From Acinetobacter higginsii (GTDB taxonomy: Bacteria > Pseudomonadota > Gammaproteobacteria > Pseudomonadales > Moraxellaceae), in NCBI RefSeq assembly GCF_000369525.1, contig NZ_KB850071.1:195032-259031 (forward strand): a stretch of DNA of 64,000 nucleotides. The letters are read 5' to 3'. Shown one piece after another: positions 48,821-59,503 of this stretch. Below the pieces are notes generated by a model, which ran no database searches, was not told the DNA's origin, and saw nothing but the letters and a program-made list of their open reading frames with translations. The first letter of the stretch is position 1; the number at the start of each line of letters is the position of its first letter. The position numbers and the translations under genes were made by a program.

Positions 48821-49939
48821 TTAACGTAATTTTAAGGTCATTAAGCCTAACACGACGAGGAAAATCGTGATAATCCAGAAACGAATCACAACCTGAGTCT
48901 CTTTCCAGCCTTGCTTTTCATAATGATGATGCAAAGGTGCCATCAGGAACACACGCTTATTCCGCATCCGTAATGAGCCGATTTGCAAGAATACAGAAAT
49001 CGCCTCCATCACAAACACACCACCCATAATGGCAAATACGATTTCCTGACGAACCATCACCGCAATGGTACCAAGCATCGCACCAAGTGCCAAAGCACCA
49101 ACATCTCCCATGAAGACTTGGGCCGGATGTGCATTGTACCAAAGGAAGGCCAAACCAGCACCAACCATGGCAGAACAGATCACCACCAGTTCAGAGGTAT
49201 ATTTTACATAAGGAATATGCAAATAATTGGCAAAACGAATATCACCAGATAAATAAGCAAATACGCCTAAACCCGCTGCGACCATGACAATTGGCATAAT
49301 CGCCAAACCATCCAAACCATCCGTCAAGTTAACCGCATTGGATGCGCCATTAATCACCAGATAAGTAAATGCAATAAAGGCTAAACCTAACGGCACAGCT
49401 GAAAGCGGGATAGAAAGATTCTTAAAGAATGGAATCAACAAATCCAACATATTGGCTGTATGCTCTATGCTGTCCTGTTGTTTTGCAATCACATACAGTG
49501 CAATACCAGCTCCCAAAGAGGCAACTGAGGTCCAGAAGAATTTTTTGCGTGCAGGTAAACCCGCATTGTCCTTATAACGAACTTTAATCCAGTCATCCGC
49601 CCAACCAACAGCACCGAACACCACCATGACACCAAGCACAATCCAAACATATGGATTAGATAAATCAGCCCAAAGCAAGGTGCTAATCCCAATGGAGAGT
49701 AAAATAAGAATCCCGCCCATGGTTGGGGTTCCCATTTTTTTGGCATGGTTTTCAGGCGCAAAAGAACTCACAGCCTGACCATATTTTAATGCTTGTAATT
49801 TACGAATCATCACTGGCCCTAAAACCAGTCCGATCGTCAAGGCCGTCAGTAAGCTCAACAAAGAGCGCAATGTTAAATAACGAACAACCTGAAACGAACT
49901 GTTATAGTCCGCCAATTGCTCAAATAACCATAACAACAT
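48821..49939 (-). CDS. mraY: Phospho-N-acetylmuramoyl-pentapeptide transferase
   Basis: Makes lipid I from UDP-MurNAc-pentapeptide and undecaprenyl phosphate. 372 residues, ten membrane helices; [35 protein letters not shown] with the Mg-binding Asp pair, [11 protein letters not shown] and [11 protein letters not shown], plus [12 protein letters not shown] near the end. ATG directly follows the murF stop (TAAATG). Confidence 0.98.
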   Translation of the reverse strand: MLLWLFEQLADYNSSFQVVRYLTLRSLLSLLTALTIGLVLGPVMIRKLQALKYGQAVSSFAPENHAKKMGTPTMGGILILLSIGISTLLWADLSNPYVWIVLGVMVVFGAVGWADDWIKVRYKDNAGLPARKKFFWTSVASLGAGIALYVIAKQQDSIEHTANMLDLLIPFFKNLSIPLSAVPLGLAFIAFTYLVINGASNAVNLTDGLDGLAIMPIVMVAAGLGVFAYLSGDIRFANYLHIPYVKYTSELVVICSAMVGAGLAFLWYNAHPAQVFMGDVGALALGAMLGTIAVMVRQEIVFAIMGGVFVMEAISVFLQIGSLRMRNKRVFLMAPLHHHYEKQGWKETQVVIRFWIITIFLVVLGLMTLKLR

Positions 49940-51337
49940 TTAAATTTTCTCCATCAAGTCAGCCATCAACGTTTCCATGTGGGTATAACGAGACCCTTTG
50001 AATAGGAAACTCATTGACTGGGGTTGATGTGTTTGGACTAAATTAATTAAAAACGGTAATGCTTCTGCCTGTGTTGCAAAGGCATGTAACTTTTCTGAAT
50101 GAGATGAACCTTGTTGCGCTGCTTCAGCGAATTCACCGACCACAACCAGATGCTCTAACGGTAACGATGCCAAGTCTCGGCCGAGATCATGATGCTCTTG
50201 CCAGCTACTGTCACCCAGCTCACCAATATCTCCCATCACCATGACTTTTAAGCCTTGCTGTTGTAGCAAAACCTGTGCCGCTGCACGCATGGAGGTTGGG
50301 TTGGCATTATAGGTATCATCAATAAACAGGTAATTCTGCTGCTGAATAAAGTTCAGACGACCTTTGGCACCTTGTGCTTGCTCTAAACCTTGCACAATAT
50401 CATCCAATGCAATACCAATTGCTAACGCAAATGCGGTCGCTGCTGCTGCATTCTGTACATTGTGCGCGCCAGCAAATGGCAAATTCACTGCACGAATACC
50501 TTGTGGTGTATGCAAGTTAAACTGTGCTGATTGAGGGTGAAGCTGAATATCTGTCGCAAAAATATCACCACCTTCACCAAAACTCAGCATTGAATGCGTT
50601 TGCGCATTCTCACGAATCGTTTCAGAAAAATCATCTTGTGCAGGCACGATCGCAGTACCCTGAGGCAAAATATGCGCATAGATTTCTGATTTAGCGCGGC
50701 AAATGCCTTCACGTCCACCAAACTCACCCAAGTGCGCTGTACCAATATTTAAAATCCCAGCCACATGCGGCTGAACTAGATTCGAGGTGTAATCAATCTC
50801 ACCTTGATGACTGGCACCCAGTTCCATTACGGCATACTGATGCTCAGGGCGTAGCTCAAGTAACATCATCGGAACACCGAGATCATTATTCAGGTTGCCA
50901 CGGGTAATCAAGGTCGGCGCCAAGCGCGATAAAATACTGCCCAACATTTCTTTGGTGGTGGTTTTGCCACTACTGCCTGTTAAAGCAATCACTTTGAGTT
51001 GTGAATTCTGTTGGCGACGATAAGCACCCAACTGCCCCAAAGCCAAACGCGTATCTTTGACAACCAACTGAGCAATATCCGCATCCACTGGATGATCAAC
51101 AATCGCAATTTGGCACCCTTGTGCTGCTACTTGTGCGACAAAATTATGTGCATCAAAACGTTCACCCTTTAATGCAAGGAAAGCATCACCTGCTTCTGCA
51201 TGACGTGAATCAGTTAAAATACGTTTAATTTCACCTTGCGGAAGCTTCTGTTGAAACCACTCGCCTTGTGTGGCCTGTTGTAATTGTTCTGCGGTCCAAG
51301 GTTGTAATGGAACAGTACTGGTCGTTGAAGTATGCAT
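49940..51337 (-). CDS. murF: UDP-MurNAc-tripeptide D-Ala-D-Ala ligase
   Basis: Adds D-Ala-D-Ala to the muropeptide. 465 residues; ATP loop ALTGSSGKTTTKEM, NLNNDLGVP, MELGASHQGEIDYTS, and DDTYNANPTSMRAA are conserved Mur ligase motifs. Linked to murE (22 bases) and mraY (adjacent). Confidence 0.97.
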   Translation of the reverse strand: MHTSTTSTVPLQPWTAEQLQQATQGEWFQQKLPQGEIKRILTDSRHAEAGDAFLALKGERFDAHNFVAQVAAQGCQIAIVDHPVDADIAQLVVKDTRLALGQLGAYRRQQNSQLKVIALTGSSGKTTTKEMLGSILSRLAPTLITRGNLNNDLGVPMMLLELRPEHQYAVMELGASHQGEIDYTSNLVQPHVAGILNIGTAHLGEFGGREGICRAKSEIYAHILPQGTAIVPAQDDFSETIRENAQTHSMLSFGEGGDIFATDIQLHPQSAQFNLHTPQGIRAVNLPFAGAHNVQNAAAATAFALAIGIALDDIVQGLEQAQGAKGRLNFIQQQNYLFIDDTYNANPTSMRAAAQVLLQQQGLKVMVMGDIGELGDSSWQEHHDLGRDLASLPLEHLVVVGEFAEAAQQGSSHSEKLHAFATQAEALPFLINLVQTHQPQSMSFLFKGSRYTHMETLMADLMEKI

Positions 51338-51359
51338 ACGCTTTATTTACCTTTTAACC

Positions 51360-52859
51360 TTATTGCGCAGGATAGGCTGAATCGACAGGATGTGGCTGTG
51401 CATCAATCGCAGACTGCACCTCAACCACATCATCAAACCAATGGCGAACCCCATCAATCTCCTGATAGTTTTCATGTCCTTTGCCTGCGATCACCACAAT
51501 ATCACCTGCTTGGGCTTGCGCCACCACAAATTTAATCGCTTCACGACGATCATGAATTTCATGCATCTCATGTTCTGCGAAATTGATGCTTTGCTTCATA
51601 TCCGCAAAAATCTGTTCAGGATTCTCAGTTCGCGGATTATCCGAAGTCAGCACAACAGGATTGGCATGATCAAGTGCAGCTTGAGTCATGAGTGGACGTT
51701 TGCCACGATCACGATCGCCACCACAACCAAATACCGCCCATAATTGTCCAGTCACATGACGCTTCAAGGTCGTCAGCACTTGGATCAAAGCATCAGGTGT
51801 ATGCGCATAATCCACTACGAATAGACGCTCAGCATCTTGAATGACCTGCATACGACCTGGTGCACCTTGGAGTTGCGGCACAAACTGGATCAAATCAGCC
51901 AAGGCAAAACCAGCAGACTCTGCTGCAATCAAACTTGCCAATAAATTCTCAACATTGAACTGCCCAAGTAATGGACTTTGCACCACATAGTGACCTGTCG
52001 GAGCAATTAATGTAAAACTTGCTCCACTCAAGCGATATTGCAAATCCGCAATATAATAATCCGCTGTCGTCTGAGTCAAAGAATACGTCAGAATTTTCGG
52101 CTGTGCTGGATTCGCCTTCGCAGCATTCAACATCAGATGTGCATGCGCATCATCCAAATTAATCACTACGGCTTTTAAGGTCGTAAATTTAAACAATAAG
52201 GCTTTGGCTTCAGCATAAGCTTCCAAAGTACCGTGATAATCCAGATGGTCACGACTTAAATTACTGTACACCGCAATTTCAAGCTCACAACCATTAAGAC
52301 GCCCTTGCTCCAAACCATGTGAACTGGCTTCCAATGCAACAAAGCTCGCACCTTGTTTGGCATAACCATGTAACGCATGCTGTAGTTGCAGTGCATCCAA
52401 GGTGGTATGTGTGGATGGGGTTAAATTTGGCAGAATACCGTTACCTGTCGTCCCCATTACTGCACAGCCTTTACCTTGTGAACTAATCAGCTCCGCAATG
52501 AGGCGTGAAATCGTGGTTTTGCCATTAGTTCCTGTCACCGCAATACCACGTAAAGGCTGAACAGGATCAGTCGCTTGTAAATACTGCTTCTGCCATTCGC
52601 CCATTTGATAACGAACATCAGCACAAACCCATTCGTTTGCGAGACCCAATGGTGCCTCACTGATTACGGCCAATGCACCTGCATCCAAAGCATTTTGTGC
52701 AAACTGGCGTGTTTTTTCAGGTTGGCTATAGCTATTTAAAGCAATAAAAATTTGCCCTTTCTCAACCTTGCGGCTATCCAAAGAAAAACCCTGAAAAGGT
52801 TGGATATACCAAGCCGCATCTATGCTGATCGGGTGTATCTGTTGAAAACGAATCGACAT
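51360..52859 (-). CDS. murE: UDP-MurNAc-tripeptide synthetase, meso-diaminopimelate type
   Basis: Adds meso-diaminopimelate to UDP-MurNAc-L-Ala-D-Glu. 499 residues; AVTGTNGKTTISRLIA is the ATP loop, TTLDALQLQ and EASSHGLEQGRL follow, and TSDNPRTENP holds the DNPR motif that marks mDAP rather than lysine specificity. It lies seven bases after ftsI. Confidence 0.97.
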   Translation of the reverse strand: MSIRFQQIHPISIDAAWYIQPFQGFSLDSRKVEKGQIFIALNSYSQPEKTRQFAQNALDAGALAVISEAPLGLANEWVCADVRYQMGEWQKQYLQATDPVQPLRGIAVTGTNGKTTISRLIAELISSQGKGCAVMGTTGNGILPNLTPSTHTTLDALQLQHALHGYAKQGASFVALEASSHGLEQGRLNGCELEIAVYSNLSRDHLDYHGTLEAYAEAKALLFKFTTLKAVVINLDDAHAHLMLNAAKANPAQPKILTYSLTQTTADYYIADLQYRLSGASFTLIAPTGHYVVQSPLLGQFNVENLLASLIAAESAGFALADLIQFVPQLQGAPGRMQVIQDAERLFVVDYAHTPDALIQVLTTLKRHVTGQLWAVFGCGGDRDRGKRPLMTQAALDHANPVVLTSDNPRTENPEQIFADMKQSINFAEHEMHEIHDRREAIKFVVAQAQAGDIVVIAGKGHENYQEIDGVRHWFDDVVEVQSAIDAQPHPVDSAYPAQ

Positions 52860-52866
52860 AATTTAC

Positions 52867-54696
52867 CTACGGATTGGATTTTATAGAAGTATCAAGTGGT
52901 TTATCTAAAGGCACATTCAAAAGGCGTAAAGACTCTTGCATGATGCGCGCAAATACAGGCGCAGCAACCAAACCACCATAGTAACGGCCTTGTGGGTTTT
53001 CAACCACGACAATCATGGCTAAACGCGGATCGCTGATTGGCGCAACACCTGCAAATAAAGCACGATACTCACTGTTTGAGTAACCTTTACGATCTGCACG
53101 TAATTTATGCGCTGTCCCTGTCTTACCCCCAACGCGATAGCCAGGAATCACCGCTTGTTTCGCAGTACCACCAGGCATGGTCACTTGTTCAAGCATGGTG
53201 AGGACTTGATCGGCAATTTTAGGACTCAACACCTGTGTGCCTTCTGGAGCCTTATCCAATTTTCGCAAACTCAATGGCATTTGTACGCCATGATTTGCCA
53301 ACATGGCATAGCCTTGTGCAACTTGTAAAATTGTCGCATTCAAACCATAACCATATGCCATGGTTCCCAACTGCGATGGATTGAGTTTATCGCCAGAATA
53401 GAGCAAACCAGAACTTTCACCTGGAAACTTCACCGCTGAACGATGACCAAAACCTGCACGTCTAAAGAAAGACGGGACGGTATCTTTTGGTAAAGACAAG
53501 GCGATTTTTGCCGAACCGACGTTCGAAGACTTAATAATCACGCCTGAAACGGTTAAAGCACCATAGTTATGTGTATCACGAATGGTATGCCAACCTAGGC
53601 GCATTGATCCCGGTGAAGTATTAACAATCGTATTTGGCGTGTATTTCCCGCTTTCCAAAGCTGCAGCCACTGTAAATGGTTTCATGGTTGAACCTGGTTC
53701 AAACATATCAATCGCGCCACGGTTACGCATCGCATCTTTATTGCTGAGACCATTCTTATCGTTCGGGTTATACGACGGCCAACTGGTCATCGCCAAAATT
53801 TCACCCGTTTTAACATCGACTGCAATCGCAGTTGCTGAACGTGCATTGTTGGCGACACCAGCAGCAGTCAGTTCACGGTACATAATATATTGCAAACGCG
53901 AATCGATACTCAGGGTGACATTTTCACCTGATTCAACTTCTTTAATCACTTCAGAAACTTTCAGACGATTACCCTTTTTATCGCGGATAATTTTCTGTTC
54001 ACCATCCATGCCTGACAACTGTTTATTCAGTTGCATTTCCAAACCTTCAATCCCCACCCCTTCACTATTGGTCAAACCAATAATCTGTGCATTCGGCTGC
54101 GGTTGCGGGTAGTAGCGTTTATAACTTTTCTCTGCGTAAACGCCTTGGAAATTACGCTTGGTAATCAAGTCAGCTTGCTGTGGTGGAATTTCTTTTTGCA
54201 AAACTAAATAACGTGAACGTGGACGTGCCTGCATTTGTTTCTTTAAATCTGCACGATCTACCCCCACTGCATCTGCCAATTCATCTAGGTTCAAGTTTTT
54301 ATCAGGCAATTGACGTTTTAATTTACGATTATTCGGGTCTTTTTTGAGTTCTGCCGTGATGTCATCAAATTGCTGTTTGGTTTCCCAATAATCTCTTGGG
54401 TCCATCACAATTTTCATAATCGGAGTACTAATCGCCAAAGGTACGCCATGGCGATCACTGATCACACCACGCATCGCTTCTAAACGCTCAGTCCTTAAAA
54501 TATTGGCATTGGCCTTATTTTGCAAAAAGTCTTTATTGACCACTTGTACATAGAATGCACGTGCAATCAACACAACAAAACAAAGGAGCACCGTTCCCCA
54601 AAGCAGATAAAATCGCCACATATCCAAAGCAAGGGTCGGTCTTTCAGAAATAGACTGCTGTTTTTTTCGTATTGGTTTACTTCGCTTATCTGCCAT
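52867..54696 (-). CDS. ftsI: Septal peptidoglycan transpeptidase PBP3
   Basis: 609 residues: one N-terminal membrane segment (FYLLWGTVLLCFVVLIARAFYVQ), the class B dimerisation domain (LEAMRGVISDRHGVPLAIS), and a transpeptidase domain with active serine S336 in EPGSTMKPF, SSNVGSAKI and GGKTGTAHK. Ser336 equals the numbering of A. baumannii PBP3, which supports the genus assignment and the start. Between ftsL and murE in the dcw cluster. Confidence 0.98.
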   Translation of the reverse strand: MADKRSKPIRKKQQSISERPTLALDMWRFYLLWGTVLLCFVVLIARAFYVQVVNKDFLQNKANANILRTERLEAMRGVISDRHGVPLAISTPIMKIVMDPRDYWETKQQFDDITAELKKDPNNRKLKRQLPDKNLNLDELADAVGVDRADLKKQMQARPRSRYLVLQKEIPPQQADLITKRNFQGVYAEKSYKRYYPQPQPNAQIIGLTNSEGVGIEGLEMQLNKQLSGMDGEQKIIRDKKGNRLKVSEVIKEVESGENVTLSIDSRLQYIMYRELTAAGVANNARSATAIAVDVKTGEILAMTSWPSYNPNDKNGLSNKDAMRNRGAIDMFEPGSTMKPFTVAAALESGKYTPNTIVNTSPGSMRLGWHTIRDTHNYGALTVSGVIIKSSNVGSAKIALSLPKDTVPSFFRRAGFGHRSAVKFPGESSGLLYSGDKLNPSQLGTMAYGYGLNATILQVAQGYAMLANHGVQMPLSLRKLDKAPEGTQVLSPKIADQVLTMLEQVTMPGGTAKQAVIPGYRVGGKTGTAHKLRADRKGYSNSEYRALFAGVAPISDPRLAMIVVVENPQGRYYGGLVAAPVFARIMQESLRLLNVPLDKPLDTSIKSNP

Positions 54697-54706
54697 ACAG
54701 CATGCC

Positions 54707-55045
54707 TTATTTATCTTGCTTTGAAGTCATAGGTAAAGAAATCACAACCGTCTGCGTGGCTGGAGGTGAGAACATACGCAGTTGTGTGACTGCGCGAGAA
54801 CCGATCTGTGCAGTTGCACCAAAAGTTTGCTGTTCAATCAATAAACGCCCCCATTCAGCGTTTAAATCATCTCTTTCACGCATATATGCACTCAAGTCAC
54901 GATAATCATGACGGTATTCAAACACTTGAAATACCACCATCATCGCACTTGTAAACACCAATGCAACGAGTACAGCATACACAACAACCTTTTTCAGTCC
55001 TTTTCTGCTGCTTGGTTTAACGTCGTCATCATTCTTGTTGTTCAT
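54707..55045 (-). CDS. ftsL: Cell division protein FtsL
   Basis: 112 residues with a short cytoplasmic tail, one membrane helix (VVVYAVLVALVFTSAMMVVFQV) and a coiled periplasmic part (YRDLSAYMRERDDLNAEWGRLLIEQQTF) as in FtsL. It binds FtsB and FtsQ to activate FtsWI. Overall similarity in this family is low, so the name rests on size, topology and position between rsmH and ftsI. Confidence 0.92.
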   Translation of the reverse strand: MNNKNDDDVKPSSRKGLKKVVVYAVLVALVFTSAMMVVFQVFEYRHDYRDLSAYMRERDDLNAEWGRLLIEQQTFGATAQIGSRAVTQLRMFSPPATQTVVISLPMTSKQDK

Positions 55046-55047
55046 TC

Positions 55048-55968
55048 TCAGCCTTTTTGCTCTAAACGCTCAGCCACACGTAGCCATGCACTACGCGAAC
55101 GAGGATTTGCTTTTACTTCTGCTTCACTCGCACGAATACGAGAAACTTTCTTTAAACGTCGAGTATCGACCTGTGCTTGAGGCATCCCCCAGCCCGTGTC
55201 TTCAGCCAAACTCGATTCTTTTTGAATAAACTGCTTGATTAAACGATCTTCCAAAGAATGAAAGCTAATCACTGCCAGCTGCGCAGTTGGTTTTAATAAT
55301 GTGACAGCTTGCGGTAAAAATGTCTCGATATCATCGAGTTCTTTGTTAATGGCAATACGAATCGCCTGAAAAGTACGCGTTGCAGGATGCTTATGCTTTT
55401 CCCATTTCGGATGCGCAGTTTTAACCACTTCTGCTAGTTGGGCAGTCGTTGTCATTTCACCTGCCAGTTTAATGGCTTTGGCAATTCGACGGCTATAACG
55501 TTCTTCACCATATTGGTAAATAATATTTGCGAGTTTTTCTTCTTCAATTTCAAGCAACCACTCAGCTGCTGTTAGACCTTGCGAATTATCCATTCGCATA
55601 TCCAGCGGCCCATTTTGCATGAAGCTAAAACCACGTTCAGCTTGGTCCAGTTGTGGTGATGACACCCCTAAGTCAGCCATAATGCCATCAACTTCAGTCA
55701 GACCAATTTGAGCTAACTCGGATTGAATATCTGCAAAACTAGCATGAATAATTTTAAAACGCGGATCGTCTTGTTCTAATTGTGCTGCAACTTCAAGGGC
55801 TTGCGGGTCTTTATCGAAGGCGTAAACACGTGCATTTTGGTCTAATTTTGAAAGTAACAACTTGGTATGCCCACCACGACCAAAGGTCGCGTCGACAAAA
55901 ATACCAGTATCGCGACCTGCCAATACGCCATCAACGGTTTCATGAAGTAAGACAGAAATATGCGACAT
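55048..55968 (-). CDS. rsmH: 16S rRNA m4C1402 methyltransferase
   Basis: 306 residues. HISVLLHETVDGVL, DATFGRGGHTKLLLSKL (SAM site), VDGIMADLGVSSPQLDQAERGFSFMQNGPLDMRMD and ISFHSLEDRLIKQF are diagnostic of RsmH/MraW. First gene of the dcw cluster here; the mraZ gene that usually precedes it is absent. A good promoter is seen just upstream. Confidence 0.97.
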   Translation of the reverse strand: MSHISVLLHETVDGVLAGRDTGIFVDATFGRGGHTKLLLSKLDQNARVYAFDKDPQALEVAAQLEQDDPRFKIIHASFADIQSELAQIGLTEVDGIMADLGVSSPQLDQAERGFSFMQNGPLDMRMDNSQGLTAAEWLLEIEEEKLANIIYQYGEERYSRRIAKAIKLAGEMTTTAQLAEVVKTAHPKWEKHKHPATRTFQAIRIAINKELDDIETFLPQAVTLLKPTAQLAVISFHSLEDRLIKQFIQKESSLAEDTGWGMPQAQVDTRRLKKVSRIRASEAEVKANPRSRSAWLRVAERLEQKG

Positions 55969-56003
55969 AAGAAATGAATCAACAGCTGAAAATGTAACTG
56001 CAC

Positions 56004-56032
56004 ATTATCACCTTGTTTTATGCCAGCACCAA
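56004..56032 (-). promoter_or_regulatory. Probable sigma-70 promoter of the dcw cluster
   Basis: On the minus strand TTGGTG and GATAAT with a 17-base spacer; -10 about 36 bases before the rsmH ATG. Confidence 0.55.
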
Positions 56033-56097
56033 ACGACTTTTTGTAGAGAATTCTTAACTTTTCATAGATAAAACCGTTTTCTTATCATTTTTCACTC

Positions 56098-56128
56098 AAT
56101 AAAAAAGCAAACACCTTCGGTATTTGCT
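56098..56128 (-). terminator. Terminator after sbp
   Basis: Ten-base stem AGCAAATACC/GGTGTTTGCT with a three-base loop, T run on the minus strand. Confidence 0.88.
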
Positions 56129-56165
56129 TTTCGATCGTTCTCTTTAATCTCAGTAACAACTAGAT

Positions 56166-57161
56166 TTATGGTTTTTCCGCATAAATCTGGTCAAAAATCG
56201 CACCATTCACAAAGTGTGTTTTTTGTGCTTTTGCCCAACCACCAAACACATCATCAATCTTGAATAATTTAATCTTTGGAAATTGTTGCGCATATTTGGC
56301 AGCAACCTGTGGATTACGTGGACGGAAATAATATTTCGCAGCCAACTCTTGTCCTAAAGGTGAATAAAGGAAATTTAAGTAACCACGCGCCAATTGACGG
56401 TTGCCATTTTTATCGACAGTTTTATCAACGATAGCCACAGAAGGTTCAGCCAAAATCGAAATTGAAGGATACACAATTTCAAATTTATCTTTCCCTAAGC
56501 CTTGAGTTGCCAATAATGCTTCATTTTCCCAAGACAACAACACATCACCAATGCCACGTTCAGCAAAAGTGGTGAGTGAACCACGTGCACCAGAGTCTAA
56601 GACTTTGACATTTTGATAAAGCTTTTTCACCAACTCACGTGCCTTGGCATCATTACCACCTGGCTGTTTCAATGCATAACCCCAAGCCGATAAATAAATC
56701 CAACGCGGCGCACCACCGGTTTTTGGGTTTGGAGTGATAATTTCCACACCTGACTTGGTCAAGTCATTCCAGTCACGAATATTCTTCGGGTTGCCTTTAC
56801 GCACCAAGAACACCACCGTAGAAGTGTAGGGTGCCGAATTGTCTTTAAATTGTTTTTGCCAGTCTTTACGAATTAAACCAGCATTGGCAATTTCATCAAT
56901 ATCATTGGCCAATGCGAGCGTTACAACGTCTGCCTGTAAGCCATCGATGACTGAGCGTGCCTGTTTACCTGAGCCACCATGCGACTGCTTGAAGTCAACA
57001 TCTTGTCCTGTTCTCTTTTTCCAGTACTGACCAAATGCTTGATTGTATTCTTGATAAAACTCACGTGTTGGATCATAAGACACGTTTAAAAAAGTAGTTG
57101 CCGCTTGTGCTACACCATTTAAGCCCAACGCCAACAATGCTGCTGCGATGACAGTTTTCAT
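56166..57161 (-). CDS. sbp: Periplasmic sulfate/thiosulfate-binding protein
   Basis: 331 residues: signal peptide ending VAQA, then [60 protein letters not shown] and [15 protein letters not shown], the Sbp/CysP pattern. Delivers sulfate or thiosulfate to the CysTWA transporter, whose genes are not in this window. Monocistronic, with its own terminator. Confidence 0.95.
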   Translation of the reverse strand: MKTVIAAALLALGLNGVAQAATTFLNVSYDPTREFYQEYNQAFGQYWKKRTGQDVDFKQSHGGSGKQARSVIDGLQADVVTLALANDIDEIANAGLIRKDWQKQFKDNSAPYTSTVVFLVRKGNPKNIRDWNDLTKSGVEIITPNPKTGGAPRWIYLSAWGYALKQPGGNDAKARELVKKLYQNVKVLDSGARGSLTTFAERGIGDVLLSWENEALLATQGLGKDKFEIVYPSISILAEPSVAIVDKTVDKNGNRQLARGYLNFLYSPLGQELAAKYYFRPRNPQVAAKYAQQFPKIKLFKIDDVFGGWAKAQKTHFVNGAIFDQIYAEKP

Positions 57162-57570
57162 TTATTGTTTACTCATTTCGCCCCGTTTGTCATCACTATA
57201 TTTCTTTAAAAATAATTTACAATCATATAGTTATATCAATAACTTTATTACTATTCTATTTTTAAGATATAGCCCTAGCCCGTATTTTTTGTATTAAAAC
57301 AATACTCAGCCTTTTATTTTTATGGCAAAATGAGAAAAATTATCATTCTCCACTTTTTCTACACATTTGCTTGCTAAATTCAACTTGCACACAAAGTAGC
57401 CATTTTGCTATAAATACATGTCAAGATGTGTCAAATTTTAAGATTTTTGTAAAAAGTGTGACGTAGTTATACTTTTTTATTAAGATTTATGTTTAAATCG
57501 TATTATTAAAGCAATACTATAGTTGTTTGGTTAGTCTTGTAGACTCAAAATCATGAAGGGGATGTGAGCA
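57162..57570. other. Divergent intergenic region between sbp and the 57571 gene
   Basis: 409 bases, very A+T rich. Holds a Fur-like site (57329-57347). No convincing small gene was found. Promoters for both flanking genes must lie here; a CysB site upstream of sbp is likely but cannot be read by eye. Confidence 0.5.
57329..57347. promoter_or_regulatory. Fur-like box
   Basis: AATGAGAAAAATTATCATT; differs at only two central positions from the Fur box at 30861. It lies 168 bases upstream of sbp and 224 bases upstream of the 57571 gene, so the controlled gene is unclear. Confidence 0.5.
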
Positions 57571-57876
57571 ATGCGAGCATTAAAATTGAAAAAAGCACTA
57601 GGCTTAAGCTTATTTTTAGCAGCTTCTGTTCAAATGGGGCATGCGGCAGCAATTAAAGAAAGTAATAACATAAAAACAATTGATAAATCATCTTCAAGCT
57701 TAATTGTTAAAGCGCTTGATCAACAAAAACGTAATACAGGTTTGTTACCATCGTCAGACGATGAGTTAAAAATGTTGAATACGATTCGTACCACACCAAC
57801 ACAAACGTTCTTTGCCAGTCAACATGAACGTTTTTCACGTTTCGTTCAAACTATATTCCAGCCACATACTTCTTAA
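57571..57876 (+). CDS. Small secreted protein of unknown function
   Basis: 101 residues. A clear signal peptide (KKALGLSLFLAASVQMGHAAA) gives a mature product of about 75 residues rich in Ser, Lys and Gln with no cysteine and no known motif. AAGGGGATG ribosome site and a strong terminator right after the stop support a real, separately transcribed gene. I do not recognise the family. Confidence 0.75.
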   Translation: MRALKLKKALGLSLFLAASVQMGHAAAIKESNNIKTIDKSSSSLIVKALDQQKRNTGLLPSSDDELKMLNTIRTTPTQTFFASQHERFSRFVQTIFQPHTS

Positions 57877-57910
57877 ATTTTAAATATGTGCCCCTTCACA
57901 TGTTTAAATC

Positions 57911-57942
57911 AAGCCTAGTCATGCTGTGACTAGGCTTTTTCG
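57911..57942 (+). terminator. Terminator after the 57571 gene
   Basis: Perfect 11-base stem AAGCCTAGTCA/TGACTAGGCTT with a five-base loop and T run. Confidence 0.9.
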
Positions 57943-57981
57943 TTATAATAGTTTCAATTTAAATTTAAGCTCCGATCATTT

Positions 57982-59490
57982 ATGAAAGTTCGTACCCGTA
58001 TTGCGCCTTCTCCTACAGGTTTTCCACATGTAGGCACAGCTTATATTGCGTTATTTAATCTATGTTTTGCCAAACAGCATGGCGGTGAGTTTATTTTACG
58101 TATTGAAGATACGGATCAACTTCGCTCAACGCCTGAATCTGAAAAGATGATTTTAGATTCTTTGCGTTGGTTAGGTCTGAACTGGTCAGAAGGTCCAGAT
58201 GTGGGTGGCCCACATGCCCCTTATCGCCAATCAGAGCGTATGGGTATTTATAAGCAATACGCGCTTGACTTGATTGAAAAAGGCCACGCTTTCTATTGTT
58301 TTGCAACCGCAGAAGAACTTGATCAAATGCGTGCAGAACAACAAGCGCGTGGCGAAACACCTAAATATGATGGCCGCGGCTTAAAATTATCACAAGAAGA
58401 AGTACAACGTCGTCTTGCTGCGGGTGAGCCCCATGTCATCCGTATGAAAGTACCAGAGGAAGGCATTTGTAAAATTAATGACTTACTCCGTGGTGAAGTT
58501 GAGATTCCATGGGCACAAGTTGACATGCAGGTGCTGTTAAAAACGGATGGTTTACCAACCTACCACCTTGCCAATGTAGTGGATGACCACTTAATGGAAA
58601 TCACTCACGTGTTACGTGGTGAGGAGTGGTTACCATCTGCACCGAAGCATCAATTACTGTATCAATATTTCGGTTGGGACATGCCAACATTGTGTCACAT
58701 GCCATTGTTGCGTAACCCAGACAAATCGAAACTGTCTAAACGTAAAAACCCAACCTCAATCAACTACTATCGTGACATCGGTGTTTTACCAGAAGCGTTA
58801 TTAAATTATTTAGGTCGTATGGGTTGGTCAATGCCTGATGAACGTGAAGTATTCACCCTAGAAGACATGATTCAAAACTTTGATGTACAGCGTGTTTCGC
58901 TGGGTGGACCAATCTTTGACGTTGAAAAACTCAACTGGCTCAATGGTCAGTGGATCAAAGGATTGACGCCAGGACAGCTTCTAGACCGCTTGTTGGCATG
59001 GAAAAGTGACCGTCAAACCCTTGAAGACATTGCTGCAGCGATTCAACCGCGTATCAACTTACTCTCTGAAGCCGTGAATTGGGCTGGTTTTTACTTCAAC
59101 CATATGCCACAAATCAGCAAAGAGCAGTTTGAAAGCAAAAAATTGACTGAAGAACAAGTTCGTCAGAGCCTACAATTTGCAATTTGGCGTTTAGAAAGTC
59201 AGTTTACCTGGAACAATGATACCGTCAGCCAAACCTTGATGGACTTGGCAAATCAGATGGAAATCAAATTACGTGATTTCATGCCAGCCTTCTTTATTGC
59301 GATTGCAGGTTCGACTAGTTCAACACCTGTCATGCAAGCGATGGTTACTCTCGGCCCTGATTTGACTTTTGCACGTTTACGTCACGCCCTAGAACTTGTC
59401 GGTGGACCAAGCAAGAAAGAGCTAAAAGTTTGGGAAAAGCTAAATGAATCACTAAAATTGCCGAAAAATGATGCAAATAGTGAGACTTAA
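57982..59490 (+). CDS. gltX: Glutamyl-tRNA synthetase
   Basis: Charges tRNA-Glu. 502 residues; class I signatures [21 protein letters not shown] (HIGH region), FILRIEDTD and [11 protein letters not shown] (KMSKS region). No strong Shine-Dalgarno is visible before the ATG, but the N-terminus matches the family. The gene is followed by the tRNA-Ala/tRNA-Glu cluster, so enzyme and substrate genes are neighbours. Confidence 0.97.
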   Translation: MKVRTRIAPSPTGFPHVGTAYIALFNLCFAKQHGGEFILRIEDTDQLRSTPESEKMILDSLRWLGLNWSEGPDVGGPHAPYRQSERMGIYKQYALDLIEKGHAFYCFATAEELDQMRAEQQARGETPKYDGRGLKLSQEEVQRRLAAGEPHVIRMKVPEEGICKINDLLRGEVEIPWAQVDMQVLLKTDGLPTYHLANVVDDHLMEITHVLRGEEWLPSAPKHQLLYQYFGWDMPTLCHMPLLRNPDKSKLSKRKNPTSINYYRDIGVLPEALLNYLGRMGWSMPDEREVFTLEDMIQNFDVQRVSLGGPIFDVEKLNWLNGQWIKGLTPGQLLDRLLAWKSDRQTLEDIAAAIQPRINLLSEAVNWAGFYFNHMPQISKEQFESKKLTEEQVRQSLQFAIWRLESQFTWNNDTVSQTLMDLANQMEIKLRDFMPAFFIAIAGSTSSTPVMQAMVTLGPDLTFARLRHALELVGGPSKKELKVWEKLNESLKLPKNDANSET

Positions 59491-59503
59491 TTCAGTTTAA
59501 TGA

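Noticed and set aside
53582..54112. 176-codon open frame antisense to ftsI
   Set aside because: Shadow of an essential conserved gene; no family resemblance.
56010..56030. TGGCAT on the minus strand before rsmH as a sigma-54 promoter
   Set aside because: No GC element at the -12 position; the sequence fits the spacer of a sigma-70 promoter instead.
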